Source of the DNA: CAZQYC01 sp964597495
GTDB taxonomy: Bacteria; Pseudomonadota; Gammaproteobacteria; Steroidobacterales; Steroidobacteraceae
Assembly (NCBI GenBank): GCA_964597495.1
Contig: CAZQYC010000047.1
Location: 1 to 30,613 of the forward strand
DNA length: 30,613 nt
Direction of reading: 5' to 3'
Below are positions 22,790 through 30,305 of the stretch, piece by piece (within the stretch, counting starts at the first letter, position 1; the number at the start of each line of letters is the position of its first letter). Under the pieces are notes generated by a model that was not told where the DNA came from, ran no database searches, and saw only the letters and a list, made by a program, of their open reading frames with translations. The position numbers were made by a program, and so were the translations under genes.

Positions 22790-23653
22790 TTAGAGCGTGC
22801 GGCTCGATGCGGAGCTGAACGTATCGCAGTCGCCGACGCGGCCTGATTGCATGCCTCGCTTGAACCAACGAACCCGTTGCTCCGACGATCCGTGGGTGAA
22901 TGACTCCGGTGCGACATAGCCGCGCGACTGCATTTGCAAGCGATCGTCGCCGATCGCCGTGGCTGCGGCGAGTCCTTCCGCGACGTCTCCGCTTTCAAGC
23001 AACTGTCTCGAGGCATCGGCATGATGCGCCCACACTCCCGCGTAACAATCCGCCTGCAATTCCAGGCGAACCGACATTGCATTCGCTTGCGATTCGCTCT
23101 GCCGTTGTCGAGCTGCGTGCACTTTGGTCGACGTGCCGAGAAGATTCTGCACGTGGTGACCGACCTCATGAGCGATCACATACGCTTGCGCAAAATCGCC
23201 GGGCGCGCCGAAGCGCGTCTTCAAATCGTCGAAGAAAGACAGGTCGATATAGACTTGGCTGTCGCCGGGACAATAAAACGGACCGACCGCGGCTTGTGCC
23301 GTGCCGCACGCCGATTGAACGGCGCCGGAGAACATCACCAGATGCGGCTCAATGTAGCGTTCATTCGCCGCAGCAAAGATCGAATGCCAGGTGGTTTCGG
23401 TGTCTTTGAGGACGACGCCGACGAGTTGCCGCGCTTCCGCCTCCTTTTGGGTTTCCTGATAAGGAGCATTCGTGTTGCTGGTGGTATCGGCGCCGCCGAG
23501 CTCTTGCAATACGGTGGCCGAATCTTGACCGAAGTAGAGGGAGATCAGCGCGACCACCACGGCACCGATACCGCCGATGCCGCCGATTTTGCCGACGCGC
23601 ATTCCGCGCCGGTCTTCGACGTTACTGCTCTCTTCTCGTCCTCGCCAACGCAT
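22790..23653 (-). CDS. ypfJ: Neutral zinc metallopeptidase, YpfJ/KPN_02809 family
   Basis: The 287-residue protein starts with the family's N-terminus MRWRGREESSNVEDRRG, followed by one hydrophobic segment (about 21-41, GGIGAVVVALISLYFG). It has the metalloprotease motif AHEVGHHVQN (HExxH at 162-166) and the downstream LELQADCYAGVWAHHA, which supplies a further ligand in this family. PFYCPGDSQVYIDLSFFDDL is also diagnostic. It is probably an inner-membrane protein with an exported domain; substrates are unknown. The ATG at 23653 was chosen over a start at 23692 because homology begins there and GGAAGAG lies about 8 bp upstream. Confidence 0.92.
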   Translation of the reverse strand: MRWRGREESSNVEDRRGMRVGKIGGIGGIGAVVVALISLYFGQDSATVLQELGGADTTSNTNAPYQETQKEAEARQLVGVVLKDTETTWHSIFAAANERYIEPHLVMFSGAVQSACGTAQAAVGPFYCPGDSQVYIDLSFFDDLKTRFGAPGDFAQAYVIAHEVGHHVQNLLGTSTKVHAARQRQSESQANAMSVRLELQADCYAGVWAHHADASRQLLESGDVAEGLAAATAIGDDRLQMQSRGYVAPESFTHGSSEQRVRWFKRGMQSGRVGDCDTFSSASSRTL

Positions 23654-23780
23654 GGGCCGTTCTCTTCCCGTCGTTTCGTATGACGGGTTCATGGTAGCGC
23701 AGCGTGCAGTTCCCGACTATCGCCTTCCGTCCTACGCGGTTCGGCTAGAATGCGCGCTCCTTAGCACCCACCGAATCGTC

Positions 23781-25001
23781 ATGAATGTAATCGGCGCAGA
23801 GTCGCCAGCAGAATTTCCGGAGCGGCGCGCTCCGAACTCCGAACTTCCGTCGCCCACGGCGGAAGAAATCGCACACAGCGGTCGATTGACGGAGCGAATT
23901 CGCGATGCGATAGAGCGCTCCAAGGGCTGGCTCAGTTTCGAGCGATTCATGGAAATGGCGTTGTACGAACCCGGGCTCGGGTATTACAGCGCCGGCGCGC
24001 GCAAATTGGGTGCAGACGGCGATTTCGTCACCGCCCCCGAGATTTCCCCGCTGTTTAGCCGCTGCGTAGCCAGGCAGTGCGCGCAAGTTCTCCGAGAAAT
24101 CGGCGGCGACGTCTTGGAACTGGGCGCGGGTTCCGGTGTCATGGCGGCCGACATCCTTAGCGAGCTGAAGGCGCTTGAGCAATTGCCGGCGCGCTATCTT
24201 ATTTTGGAAGTCAGTGCCGACTTGCGTGAGCGCCAGCGGGCGACGTTGCAGTCGCGCGTGCCGCAGTTGATGGACCGCGTGCAGTGGTTGGAGGCGCTGC
24301 CGCAGGAGCTTGTCGGCGTAGTGATCGCCAATGAAGTGCTGGACGCTTTGCCGGTACAGCGTTTTGCGATTCGCGGGAAGGACGTCAACGCAATCGGCGT
24401 GACGTGGCAATTCGGCAAGCTCGAGCTCTCCGAAGTCCGCGCCGATGCCGTCCTGACTCAAGCCGTCCGCGAACTTGAAAGAGAACTCGGGCGCGCTTTG
24501 CCCGACGGCTACAGCTCGGAAATTAATTTACGACTGCGTCCATGGCTTGCAGGCATCGCCCATGCGGTTAAACAGGGCGCGTTGCTTTTCATCGACTATG
24601 GATTGCCGCGCGCCCACTACTACAGCGAAGAGCGCACTCGCGGCACGTTGCTCTGTCACTACCGACATCGATTTCATGAAGACACAGTAGCGCATATCGG
24701 GTTGCAAGATATCGGCGCTTGGGTCGACTTCACGGCGGTGGCGGAATCTGCCGTGGAGAATGATTGCTCGGTGCTCGGCTATACGACGCAGGCGCATTTC
24801 TTGATAGGCTGCGGCATTGAACGATTACTGGCCGACATGGCGCAACAAGAGCTCCCGTCGCGTCTGCAGATCGGCCGTCAGGCGATGGTATTGACGCTGC
24901 CCGGCGAAATGGGTGAACGTTTTAAGGCGATCGCATTGGGAAAGAATTTCGAAACGGCGTTGGTCGGTTTTTCCGTACGCGATTTAGCCGCAACCCTATA
25001 G
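23781..25001 (+). CDS. SAM-dependent methyltransferase, MidA/NDUFAF7 (DUF185) family
   Basis: The 406-residue protein shows the family's ordered motifs: MEMALYEPGLGYYSAGARKLGADGDFVTAPEISPLFSRCVA (about 57-97), the SAM-binding VLELGAGSGVMAADIL (about 111-126), VIANEVLDALPVQRF, GALLFIDYGLPRAHYYSEERTRGTLLCHYRHR and DFTAVAE. The human relative NDUFAF7 methylates an arginine of complex I subunit NDUFS2; the bacterial target is not established. The ATG at 23781 was chosen because the upstream frame continues only as antisense of ypfJ. A TAGAAT -10 lies about 30 bp upstream. It is divergent from ypfJ and 15 bp ahead of the next gene. Confidence 0.9.
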   Translation: MNVIGAESPAEFPERRAPNSELPSPTAEEIAHSGRLTERIRDAIERSKGWLSFERFMEMALYEPGLGYYSAGARKLGADGDFVTAPEISPLFSRCVARQCAQVLREIGGDVLELGAGSGVMAADILSELKALEQLPARYLILEVSADLRERQRATLQSRVPQLMDRVQWLEALPQELVGVVIANEVLDALPVQRFAIRGKDVNAIGVTWQFGKLELSEVRADAVLTQAVRELERELGRALPDGYSSEINLRLRPWLAGIAHAVKQGALLFIDYGLPRAHYYSEERTRGTLLCHYRHRFHEDTVAHIGLQDIGAWVDFTAVAESAVENDCSVLGYTTQAHFLIGCGIERLLADMAQQELPSRLQIGRQAMVLTLPGEMGERFKAIALGKNFETALVGFSVRDLAATL

Positions 25002-25016
25002 CGGCGAAGGTATGCA

Positions 25017-25943
25017 ATGAGGTTGCTAGAGGGAGTGCTGGTTGGTTTTTTGTTGACCAGCGTCGTTTATCCGGCGATGTCGGCTAATGCCGATGATCCA
25101 GCGGTTTCCGCGAAGGTTTCGAAAACATTCCTACTCGGAACCTCTTATAGCGAGGACGACGCCTATGGCGTGCGTGCCGGCGCGAATTTTCAAAACGGCG
25201 CATCGACATTCAATGTCGGTTTAGCCTTCAGCCGTTCCCCGCAGGAACTCGCGGACCTCACGACCTATCGAGGCAATGTCGCGTTCGACCACGACTTCAG
25301 TCCATTCGGTCTTTCGGTGGGTTACGACTACTGGGGCGATTTCGATTTGGTTGATGCGCAAACTGTTAGCGGTTCGATCTATGTTCACGGCTCGCTAGGA
25401 CGCATCGCGCTGCTCACCGAATTCCGCGACATTAATTTGCGTTTCGACGTGCCTGCCGGTGCGCGCAGTTCCAAGTCGGCGCAAGGCAAGGGTATTGGCG
25501 CGAGCGCGCGTTATGAGGGCGGTGCGGTCGATTTTTACGCGAGCGGCATGCATTACGATTACGACATCGACGTGGGCCGTCTCCGTTCCCTGGTCGATGT
25601 GTCGCGCGTGGCGATTCTACAGCGGCCAGCATTACTGCAAAGAGTCGATAATCTTGTCCTCTCGCTTCGGCGCCTAAATTCGTCGACTCTCACGCTGGCG
25701 AACGGCTTTCTCGACTATGGTATTTCCGCCGGGATCGAAATCCATTTCGAACAGCGCATGCTCAATATCGAACTCTCACGCGACAAAACGATTATCGACG
25801 GCGCCATTCTGAACGGCGGCAGCATTGGATTCCTGCATCCGCTCTGCGATGCCTGCGACATCGAATATCGACTGGGCGTTTCCGACGACGAAACGTTTGG
25901 TTCGTCGGTATACGGTGGTGTGCAGTTCTACTGGTACAGATAG
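25017..25943 (+). CDS. Secreted, beta-barrel-like outer-membrane protein of unknown function
   Basis: The 308-residue precursor has a signal peptide (MRLLEGVLVGFLLTSVVYPAMS, cleavage near ANA). The mature part alternates polar and hydrophobic residues in short strands (VRAGANFQNGASTFNVGLAFS, LSVGYDYWGDFDLVDAQTVSGSIYVHG, GGVQFYWYR), with an aromatic-rich C-terminus, as in outer-membrane barrels. One helical or linker stretch is near 190-230, and a cysteine pair occurs in LCDACDIEY near the end. I recognise no specific family. The ATG at 25017 has GAAGG 6 bp upstream. It follows the MidA gene by 15 bp, so it is co-transcribed, though no functional link is evident. Confidence 0.72.
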   Translation: MRLLEGVLVGFLLTSVVYPAMSANADDPAVSAKVSKTFLLGTSYSEDDAYGVRAGANFQNGASTFNVGLAFSRSPQELADLTTYRGNVAFDHDFSPFGLSVGYDYWGDFDLVDAQTVSGSIYVHGSLGRIALLTEFRDINLRFDVPAGARSSKSAQGKGIGASARYEGGAVDFYASGMHYDYDIDVGRLRSLVDVSRVAILQRPALLQRVDNLVLSLRRLNSSTLTLANGFLDYGISAGIEIHFEQRMLNIELSRDKTIIDGAILNGGSIGFLHPLCDACDIEYRLGVSDDETFGSSVYGGVQFYWYR

Positions 25944-25944
25944 C

Positions 25945-25957
25945 CTCTAGCAACTAG
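25945..25957. repeat. Heptamer array left of MITE copy 2
   Basis: CTCTAGC and AACTAG stand at the 7-bp spacing, beginning 2 bp after the stop of the barrel-like gene. The second CTAG (25954-25957) is also the left border of the MITE. Confidence 0.8.
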
Positions 25958-26118
25958 GGGCACTCTGATTTATTCGTCACACCGGCGCACTGAGAAATGC
26001 TCCTGCATTCTCAGTATGATCTCCATCCCTGCAGGCCTCATGCCGGTGTCCATCGTCTTGATTCAGATGGATTCCGACTTTTGTCGGAATGACGATGTGT
26101 GAATAAATCAGAACATCC
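25958..26118. mobile_element. MITE-like element, copy 2 (161 bp), with CTAG target duplication
   Basis: The 18-bp terminal inverted repeats are GGGCACTCTGATTTATTC (25958-25975) and the complement of GGATGTTCTGATTTATTC (26101-26118), 14 of 18 matching, the inner 12 perfect. CTAG borders both sides (25954-25957 and 26119-26122). Palindrome A (CACCGGC...GCCGGTG) is interrupted by the roughly 50-nt hairpin module (25988-26041) in the orientation opposite to copy 1. Palindrome B (TTCCGAC-TTTT-GTCGGAA) is intact. Removing the element plus one CTAG joins CTCTAGC, AACTAGC and CGCTAGC into one in-phase array. There is no transposase gene. Confidence 0.82.
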
Positions 26119-26130
26119 CTAGCCGCTAGC
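26119..26130. repeat. Heptamer array right of MITE copy 2
   Basis: CTAGC and CGCTAGC continue the array interrupted by the MITE. The CTAG at 26119-26122 is the right copy of the target duplication. Confidence 0.8.
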
Positions 26131-26158
26131 AAGGTCGTTCGGCATTTTTTTCTTTTCT

Positions 26159-26179
26159 GGCTAACGCCTAGTTGCTAGC
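26159..26179. repeat. Degenerate heptamer array over the cca stop
   Basis: GGCTAAC, GCCTAGT and TGCTAGC stand in tandem. On the minus strand the cca stop TAG (26170-26168) is the core of the middle unit, and the last residues (Ala-Ser-Asn) are read from the array. Confidence 0.7.
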
Positions 26180-27400
26180 GCCTGGTAGCTTTCTCTTCAA
26201 CTCCGCGATCCGTTCCGCTCGCAGTCGCTCCGCAATTTGCGGACCCGTGAGTTCGCTCATTTTTTCCGGCGCGAGCTTGACGTTGGCCGCGATCTCTCGT
26301 GCTTGCCGCAAGTAGTTTGCTTGCGGGTATTCGCGATCCTCGAACCCTGTGCGGCCGCGGATGTCGGCTTCGCAGGCGAGGACAAATTGTTCGAAGCGTT
26401 GTGGACGGCGAAACGCGTCGAGGTTTTCCAGCAAGTCGAGCAACGTGGCATGGCGCAGTTCGAGGGCCCGATGCGCATGACCGTGATAGCGAGCGACTGC
26501 GGCGGCGCAATCGCGGTATTCCTTGGGGACGCGTAGGCGTTCGCACAACGCGTCCAACAACTTTACGCTTTCCGCTTCATGTCCGTGGTGAGCCGGCCAT
26601 TTTTCTTTCGGTGTGGTTGCTTTGCCAAGGTCGTGCGTGAGCGCCGCGAAGCGAACCACGGGGTCGTCGCTCAAGCGCGCGGCTTGTTCAAGCACCATCA
26701 GCGTGTGAATGCCGGTATCGACTTCTGGGTGCCATTGCGCCGGTTGCGGAACGCCGAAAAGCGCTTCCACTTCCGGAAAAATAATTTTCAAGGCGTGCGC
26801 GTCGCGAAGCACGGCAAAGAAGGTTTGCGGTTGCTTCGACGTCAACGCACGTTGCGTCTCCTGCCATACTCTTTCTGGAACGAGCGCGTCGAGTTCGCCG
26901 TTCGCCCCGATCTTTTGCATCAACGCATTAGTTTCCGGCGCGACCTTGAAACCAAGCGGCGCAAATCGGGCGGCGAAGCGCGCGACCCGCAGCACTCGTA
27001 CGGGATCCTCCACGAAGGCATCCGATACGTGCCGAAGTACTTGAGCTTCAAGGTCGGCTTGCCCTTTGAACGGGTCGACCAGTACGCCGCTGTCCATGTC
27101 TTTGGCGATGGCATTGATGGTCAAGTCGCGGCGTTCCAGGTCCTGTTCCAGCGTGACCTCGCTCGAGAAGTTCGTGACGAAGCCGCGGTATCCCGGGCCC
27201 GTCTTGCGCTCGGTGCGTGCCAGTGCGTACTCCTCGTTGGTTTGCGGGTGAAGGAAAACCGGAAAATCCTTTCCGACCGGCCGATAACCGAGTGTCTTTA
27301 GTTCGTCGGGGTGCGCGCCCACGACGACCCAATCGCGTTCGCGAACGGGAAGCCCGAGCAATTCATCGCGCACCGCGCCGCCGACGAGGTAGGTTTTCAT
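26168..27400 (-). CDS. cca: Multifunctional CCA tRNA nucleotidyltransferase
   Basis: The 410-residue protein aligns end to end with E. coli Cca: MKTYLVGGAVRDELLGLPVRERDWVVVGAHP (GG and DxD-type nucleotidyltransferase motifs), RRDLTINAIA, DPVRVLRVARFAARF, ERVWQETQRAL and WHPEVDTGIHTLMVLEQAA. The HD phosphohydrolase domain has LTHDLGK, HHGHEAESVKLL and RTGFEDREYPQANYLRQA. It adds or repairs the 3' CCA of tRNAs, and the HD domain gives phosphatase and phosphodiesterase activities. The ATG at 27400 was chosen by homology; the frame opens further upstream without similarity. The C-terminal residues come from a heptamer array. The divergent neighbour is a lipoprotein aminopeptidase. Confidence 0.97.
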   Translation of the reverse strand: MKTYLVGGAVRDELLGLPVRERDWVVVGAHPDELKTLGYRPVGKDFPVFLHPQTNEEYALARTERKTGPGYRGFVTNFSSEVTLEQDLERRDLTINAIAKDMDSGVLVDPFKGQADLEAQVLRHVSDAFVEDPVRVLRVARFAARFAPLGFKVAPETNALMQKIGANGELDALVPERVWQETQRALTSKQPQTFFAVLRDAHALKIIFPEVEALFGVPQPAQWHPEVDTGIHTLMVLEQAARLSDDPVVRFAALTHDLGKATTPKEKWPAHHGHEAESVKLLDALCERLRVPKEYRDCAAAVARYHGHAHRALELRHATLLDLLENLDAFRRPQRFEQFVLACEADIRGRTGFEDREYPQANYLRQAREIAANVKLAPEKMSELTGPQIAERLRAERIAELKRKLPGASN

Positions 27401-27495
27401 AGAAGGGTATGGTAGCCGACTGGGGGATGACGGAGGGATACGAAGGGATGACGCGCAACGCAAGACACGGGGCGCGAGACACGTCAGAATTCTGG

Positions 27496-27534
27496 CCAGT
27501 TAGCCAGTTAGCCAGTTAGCCAGTTAGCCAGTGG
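27496..27534. repeat. Octamer array CCAGTTAG, four units plus a partial unit, at the aminopeptidase start
   Basis: Four perfect 8-bp units (27496-27527) are followed by CCAGTGG (27528-27534). The GTG of that last partial unit is the start codon of the downstream gene. The array lies in the 130-bp divergent spacer with cca, and an in-frame TAG inside it blocks any upstream start. Confidence 0.9.
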
Positions 27535-28568
27535 CAGTCAGCGCCAATACTTTTCGATTCACTGCGCCTTTTGCGTTCGTGGTATTCCTGCCATTGTTGT
27601 CAGGCTGCTACCTCCTGCAAGCCGCCAAGGGCCAATTGGCCATGAGCATGCAGCGAGAGCCTATCGAGAGTGTCTTAGCCTCACCACAGACGCCGGATCG
27701 CTTGCGTGATCGATTGCAGTTGATCGCGGCTGCACGCGAATTTGCGTCAAAGGAATTAGGGCTGCCGGACAATCAAAGCTATCGCACCTACGTCGATCTC
27801 AAGCGCGACTATGCGGTGTGGAACGTGTTTGCAACGGATCGATTTTCAGTGGAGCCGCGACGCTGGTGTTTTCCGGTTGCGGGTTGCGTGGTGTATCGCG
27901 GTTACTTCAAGGAACAGGATGCGCAGCGTTATGCGCGAGGAGCGCGTCTCGGCGGCGGTGACGCTGCCGTCTCGGGTGCAATTGCCTATTCGACGCTGGG
28001 GCACTTCGAGGATCCCGTGTTGTCCTCGATGTTGCGCTGGAGCGATGCGCAAATCGCCGCGACGCTATTCCACGAATTAGCGCATCAAGTTTTCTATGCG
28101 CCGAACGAATCGGCCTTCAATGAAGCATTCGCATCGGTGGTGGAAGAGGCGGGATTGAAGCGTTGGTTGGAAAAACGCGGTGATCGCGCCGCCAGCGAGA
28201 TCCAGAAAAGCGTGCGCTCGCGAAGCGAGGCGATAACGGCGCTTCTGTCGTCCACTCGCGAACGGCTTCGGGTGCTCTATGCGAACGAAGCGCCGTCGTT
28301 CGACTTATACATTCGCAAACAGCAGGAATTCGGCAGGCTCAAATTCGAATACGGACAGTTGAAAGAAACTTGGAATGGATACGCAGGATACGACGCGTGG
28401 TTCAATCGAACGCTCGGTAACGCCGATCTCGTTTCGGCAGCCACGTATGAATCGTGCGTGCCGTCGCTAACGAGGGTTTTGCGGTCCGTGAACGACGACC
28501 TGCCTCGGTTTTACGAGACCGTGAAGGCTATGGAGCGTGGGGAACGCGCGAAGTTGTGCGCTCAGTAA
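27531..28568 (+). CDS. Putative lipoprotein aminopeptidase (COG4324 / DUF2265 type)
   Basis: The 345-residue precursor has a lipoprotein signal peptide with lipobox LLSGC (C26). The peptidase motif HELAHQVFY (HExxH at 181-185) and the downstream ESAFNEAFASVVEEAGLKRWL (Glu ligand near 198) match the predicted aminopeptidase family annotated Aminopep/DUF2265. VYRGYFKEQDAQRYA and the YDAWFNRTLGNADL region near the end are further family features. It is probably a zinc-dependent peptidase on the periplasmic side of a membrane. GTG at 27531 is the only start that keeps the lipobox; there is no SD, because the upstream bases are an 8-bp repeat array. Confidence 0.85.
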   Translation: MAVSANTFRFTAPFAFVVFLPLLSGCYLLQAAKGQLAMSMQREPIESVLASPQTPDRLRDRLQLIAAAREFASKELGLPDNQSYRTYVDLKRDYAVWNVFATDRFSVEPRRWCFPVAGCVVYRGYFKEQDAQRYARGARLGGGDAAVSGAIAYSTLGHFEDPVLSSMLRWSDAQIAATLFHELAHQVFYAPNESAFNEAFASVVEEAGLKRWLEKRGDRAASEIQKSVRSRSEAITALLSSTRERLRVLYANEAPSFDLYIRKQQEFGRLKFEYGQLKETWNGYAGYDAWFNRTLGNADLVSAATYESCVPSLTRVLRSVNDDLPRFYETVKAMERGERAKLCAQ

Positions 28569-28569
28569 G

Positions 28570-28602
28570 GAGCCTCATCCCTGCGATGCAGGGATGAGGC
28601 TC
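28570..28602 (+). terminator. Strong hairpin directly after the aminopeptidase stop
   Basis: A perfect 15-bp stem (28570-28584 with 28588-28602) carries a 3-nt loop GAT and starts 2 bp after the TAA. The bases after it (ACTTGTCC) are a poor T-tract, so it may protect the 3' end more than terminate. Both arms carry the string CAGGGATG or its complement, which also occurs in the nearby hairpin module. Confidence 0.55.
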
Positions 28603-28620
28603 ACTTGTCCATGAATTATG

Positions 28621-28688
28621 GATCCCGGCCTACCTCCAGGGATGGAGGTCATGCTGGGAATGCAGGAGCAATTCTCAGCACGCGGGAT
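28621..28688. repeat. Third copy of the nested hairpin module, in a GGATCCCGG palindrome
   Basis: A repeat of the ATGGATCCCGG...CGGGATGACG type holds the module seen in both MITEs in its loop (about 28627-28682). It has an outer stem CCTCC-AGGGAT-GGAGG and an inner stem GCTGGGAA...TTCTCAGC around a loop with GCAGGAGC. No MITE terminal repeats are visible here; the right side runs into the assembly gap. Confidence 0.65.
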
Positions 28689-28892
28689 GACGCTTGTTAC
28701 ACGAGCGTCAATTGTTGTCGATGACTACGACCACCGTNNNNNNNNNNNNNNNNNNNNNNNNNNNNNNNNNNNNNNNNNNNNNNNNNNNNNNNNNNNNNNN
28801 NNNNNNNNNNNNNNNNNNNNNNNNNNNNNNNNNNNNNCGGGATGACGCTTGTTACACGAGCGTCAATTGTTGTCGATGACTACGACCACCGT
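28683..28892. other. Assembly gap (100 N) flanked by identical 55-nt sequences
   Basis: Positions 28738-28837 are N. The 55 nt before the gap (28683-28737) are identical to the 55 nt after it (28838-28892). The right copy encodes the last residues and stop of the Do/DegQ protease. This is what two contigs sharing one k-mer look like when scaffolded with a fixed 100-N spacer. The true genome probably has a single copy and no gap. A real direct repeat cannot be excluded. Confidence 0.85.
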
Positions 28893-30305
28893 CGAGTTTC
28901 CGCGTCGGATGGTGAGCGCGAAGGCATTGGCTTTTTCGGTGGCGGCCCGCAACTCGGACACCTTCGAAACCCTCGTTCTGCCTACGGCGATAATCACGTC
29001 GTTCGCGCGCAGCCCGAACTGCGCGGCCGGGCTACGGGGAGCAACCGATCGAACGGTCACGCCGCCGTCGCCTTCGGCAAGTTCGGCGCCTTCCAACCCA
29101 GGACTGAGATCGGTCGCGCTGCCGCCCCGTTCGCCATTGCTATTGCCGCCGGCATCGGCTTCGCCGATCGTTGCCGTAATACGGCGCGGTTTGCCGTCGC
29201 GCAGCAGACTCACTTCGACCTTGTCGCCGACGCGCATGAGGCCGATGGTGTTGCGCAACTCGGAGCCGTTCTTCACCGGCTTGCCGTTGACAGCCGTGAT
29301 TACGTCGGAGGGTTTGATACCGGCTTTTTCCGCAGGCGAGCCTTCTTGGACTTCGCCCACGAGCACGCCCACCGTGTCGTCGCTCAGGCCGTAGCTTTGT
29401 GCGATTTCAGGCGTGAGATCTCGGAGGCCAATGCCGAGCTTGCCGCGTTTCACGGTTTTGTACTTGATCAGCTGGTCCATTACCGACTTCACCATGTTCG
29501 AGGGAATGGCGAAGCCGATGCCGATGTTGCCGCCGCTGCCCGACAAAATGGCGGAGTTCACGCCGACGAGTTCGCCGGCCAGGTTGACGAGCGCACCGCC
29601 CGAATTGCCCGGGTTAATCGCCGCATCGGTTTGAATGAAGTCTTCGTAGACGTCGTTGCGACCGTCCGGATTGATGCCGGCACGGCCCAGCGCGCTCACG
29701 ATGCCGGAGGTCACTGTGTGCTGCAATCCGAATGGATTCCCGATCGCGACGACGAAGTCGCCGACCTCGGTCTTGGTGGAGTCGCCCAGCGGCATCTCTA
29801 CCAAGTTGGCGCTTTTAATCTTGAGTACGGCTACATCGGACGCTTTGTCGGTGCCGACGATTTCGGCTTTGATGGTGCGATTGTCGAGCAACGTGACATT
29901 CACTTCGCTGGCATTCTCGACGACGTGGGCATTGGTGATGATGTAGCCGTTCTTGGCGTCGACAATGACGCCTGAACCGGCGGCTTGCGCCTGGCGTTGG
30001 CGTTGACGCGGATTCTCATCGGGGATATCGAAGAAGCGACGGAAGAAGGGGTCATCCGCGAGTGGATTGCGTTGCGTCGGCACATTGACCTTGGTTGCGA
30101 TATTGACCACTGCCGGTGAGACTCGCTTGATCATTGGAGCAAGCGACGGCACGGGCGTTTCGCCGACTTTGTTCGGTAGCTGCGCTTGCGCGGCCGAATT
30201 AACGGGCAGCAATGCGCCGACTTGCAGCAGCATTGCGGCGGCTGCGATCACTGCCGCTTTCTGAATGAGGTGGATCGAGAGTCGAATTTTTCGCTGTGCT
30301 CGCAT
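28863..30305 (-). CDS. degQ: Periplasmic Do-family serine protease (DegP/DegQ type)
   Basis: The 480-residue precursor has a signal sequence (MRAQRKIRLSIHLIQKAAVIAAAAMLLQVGALLPVNSAAQAQ). The trypsin-like domain carries the triad: His in YIITNAHVV, Asp in ASDVAVLKI and Ser in AAINPGNSGGALV. Two PDZ domains follow (first GKLGIGLRDLTPEIA..., second GGVTVRSVAPRSPAAQFGLRANDVI). This is the Do/HtrA layout for degrading or chaperoning misfolded envelope proteins. No long Q-linker separates signal and protease, so a DegQ-type name is preferred to DegP. The ATG at 30305 opens the signal peptide; an upstream extension to 30419 has no homology. The last ten codons lie in the 55-nt sequence duplicated across the assembly gap. 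Confidence 0.93.
   Translation of the reverse strand: MRAQRKIRLSIHLIQKAAVIAAAAMLLQVGALLPVNSAAQAQLPNKVGETPVPSLAPMIKRVSPAVVNIATKVNVPTQRNPLADDPFFRRFFDIPDENPRQRQRQAQAAGSGVIVDAKNGYIITNAHVVENASEVNVTLLDNRTIKAEIVGTDKASDVAVLKIKSANLVEMPLGDSTKTEVGDFVVAIGNPFGLQHTVTSGIVSALGRAGINPDGRNDVYEDFIQTDAAINPGNSGGALVNLAGELVGVNSAILSGSGGNIGIGFAIPSNMVKSVMDQLIKYKTVKRGKLGIGLRDLTPEIAQSYGLSDDTVGVLVGEVQEGSPAEKAGIKPSDVITAVNGKPVKNGSELRNTIGLMRVGDKVEVSLLRDGKPRRITATIGEADAGGNSNGERGGSATDLSPGLEGAELAEGDGGVTVRSVAPRSPAAQFGLRANDVIIAVGRTRVSKVSELRAATEKANAFALTIRRGNSTVVVVIDNN

Noticed and set aside
28618..28879. Open frames running through the N block
   Set aside because: Unknown bases were read as sense codons, so they have no meaning.
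28842..29975. 377-codon plus-strand frame opposite the DegQ-type gene
   Set aside because: It is an antisense shadow of a gene with full catalytic motifs. Its start lies in the sequence duplicated at the assembly gap.
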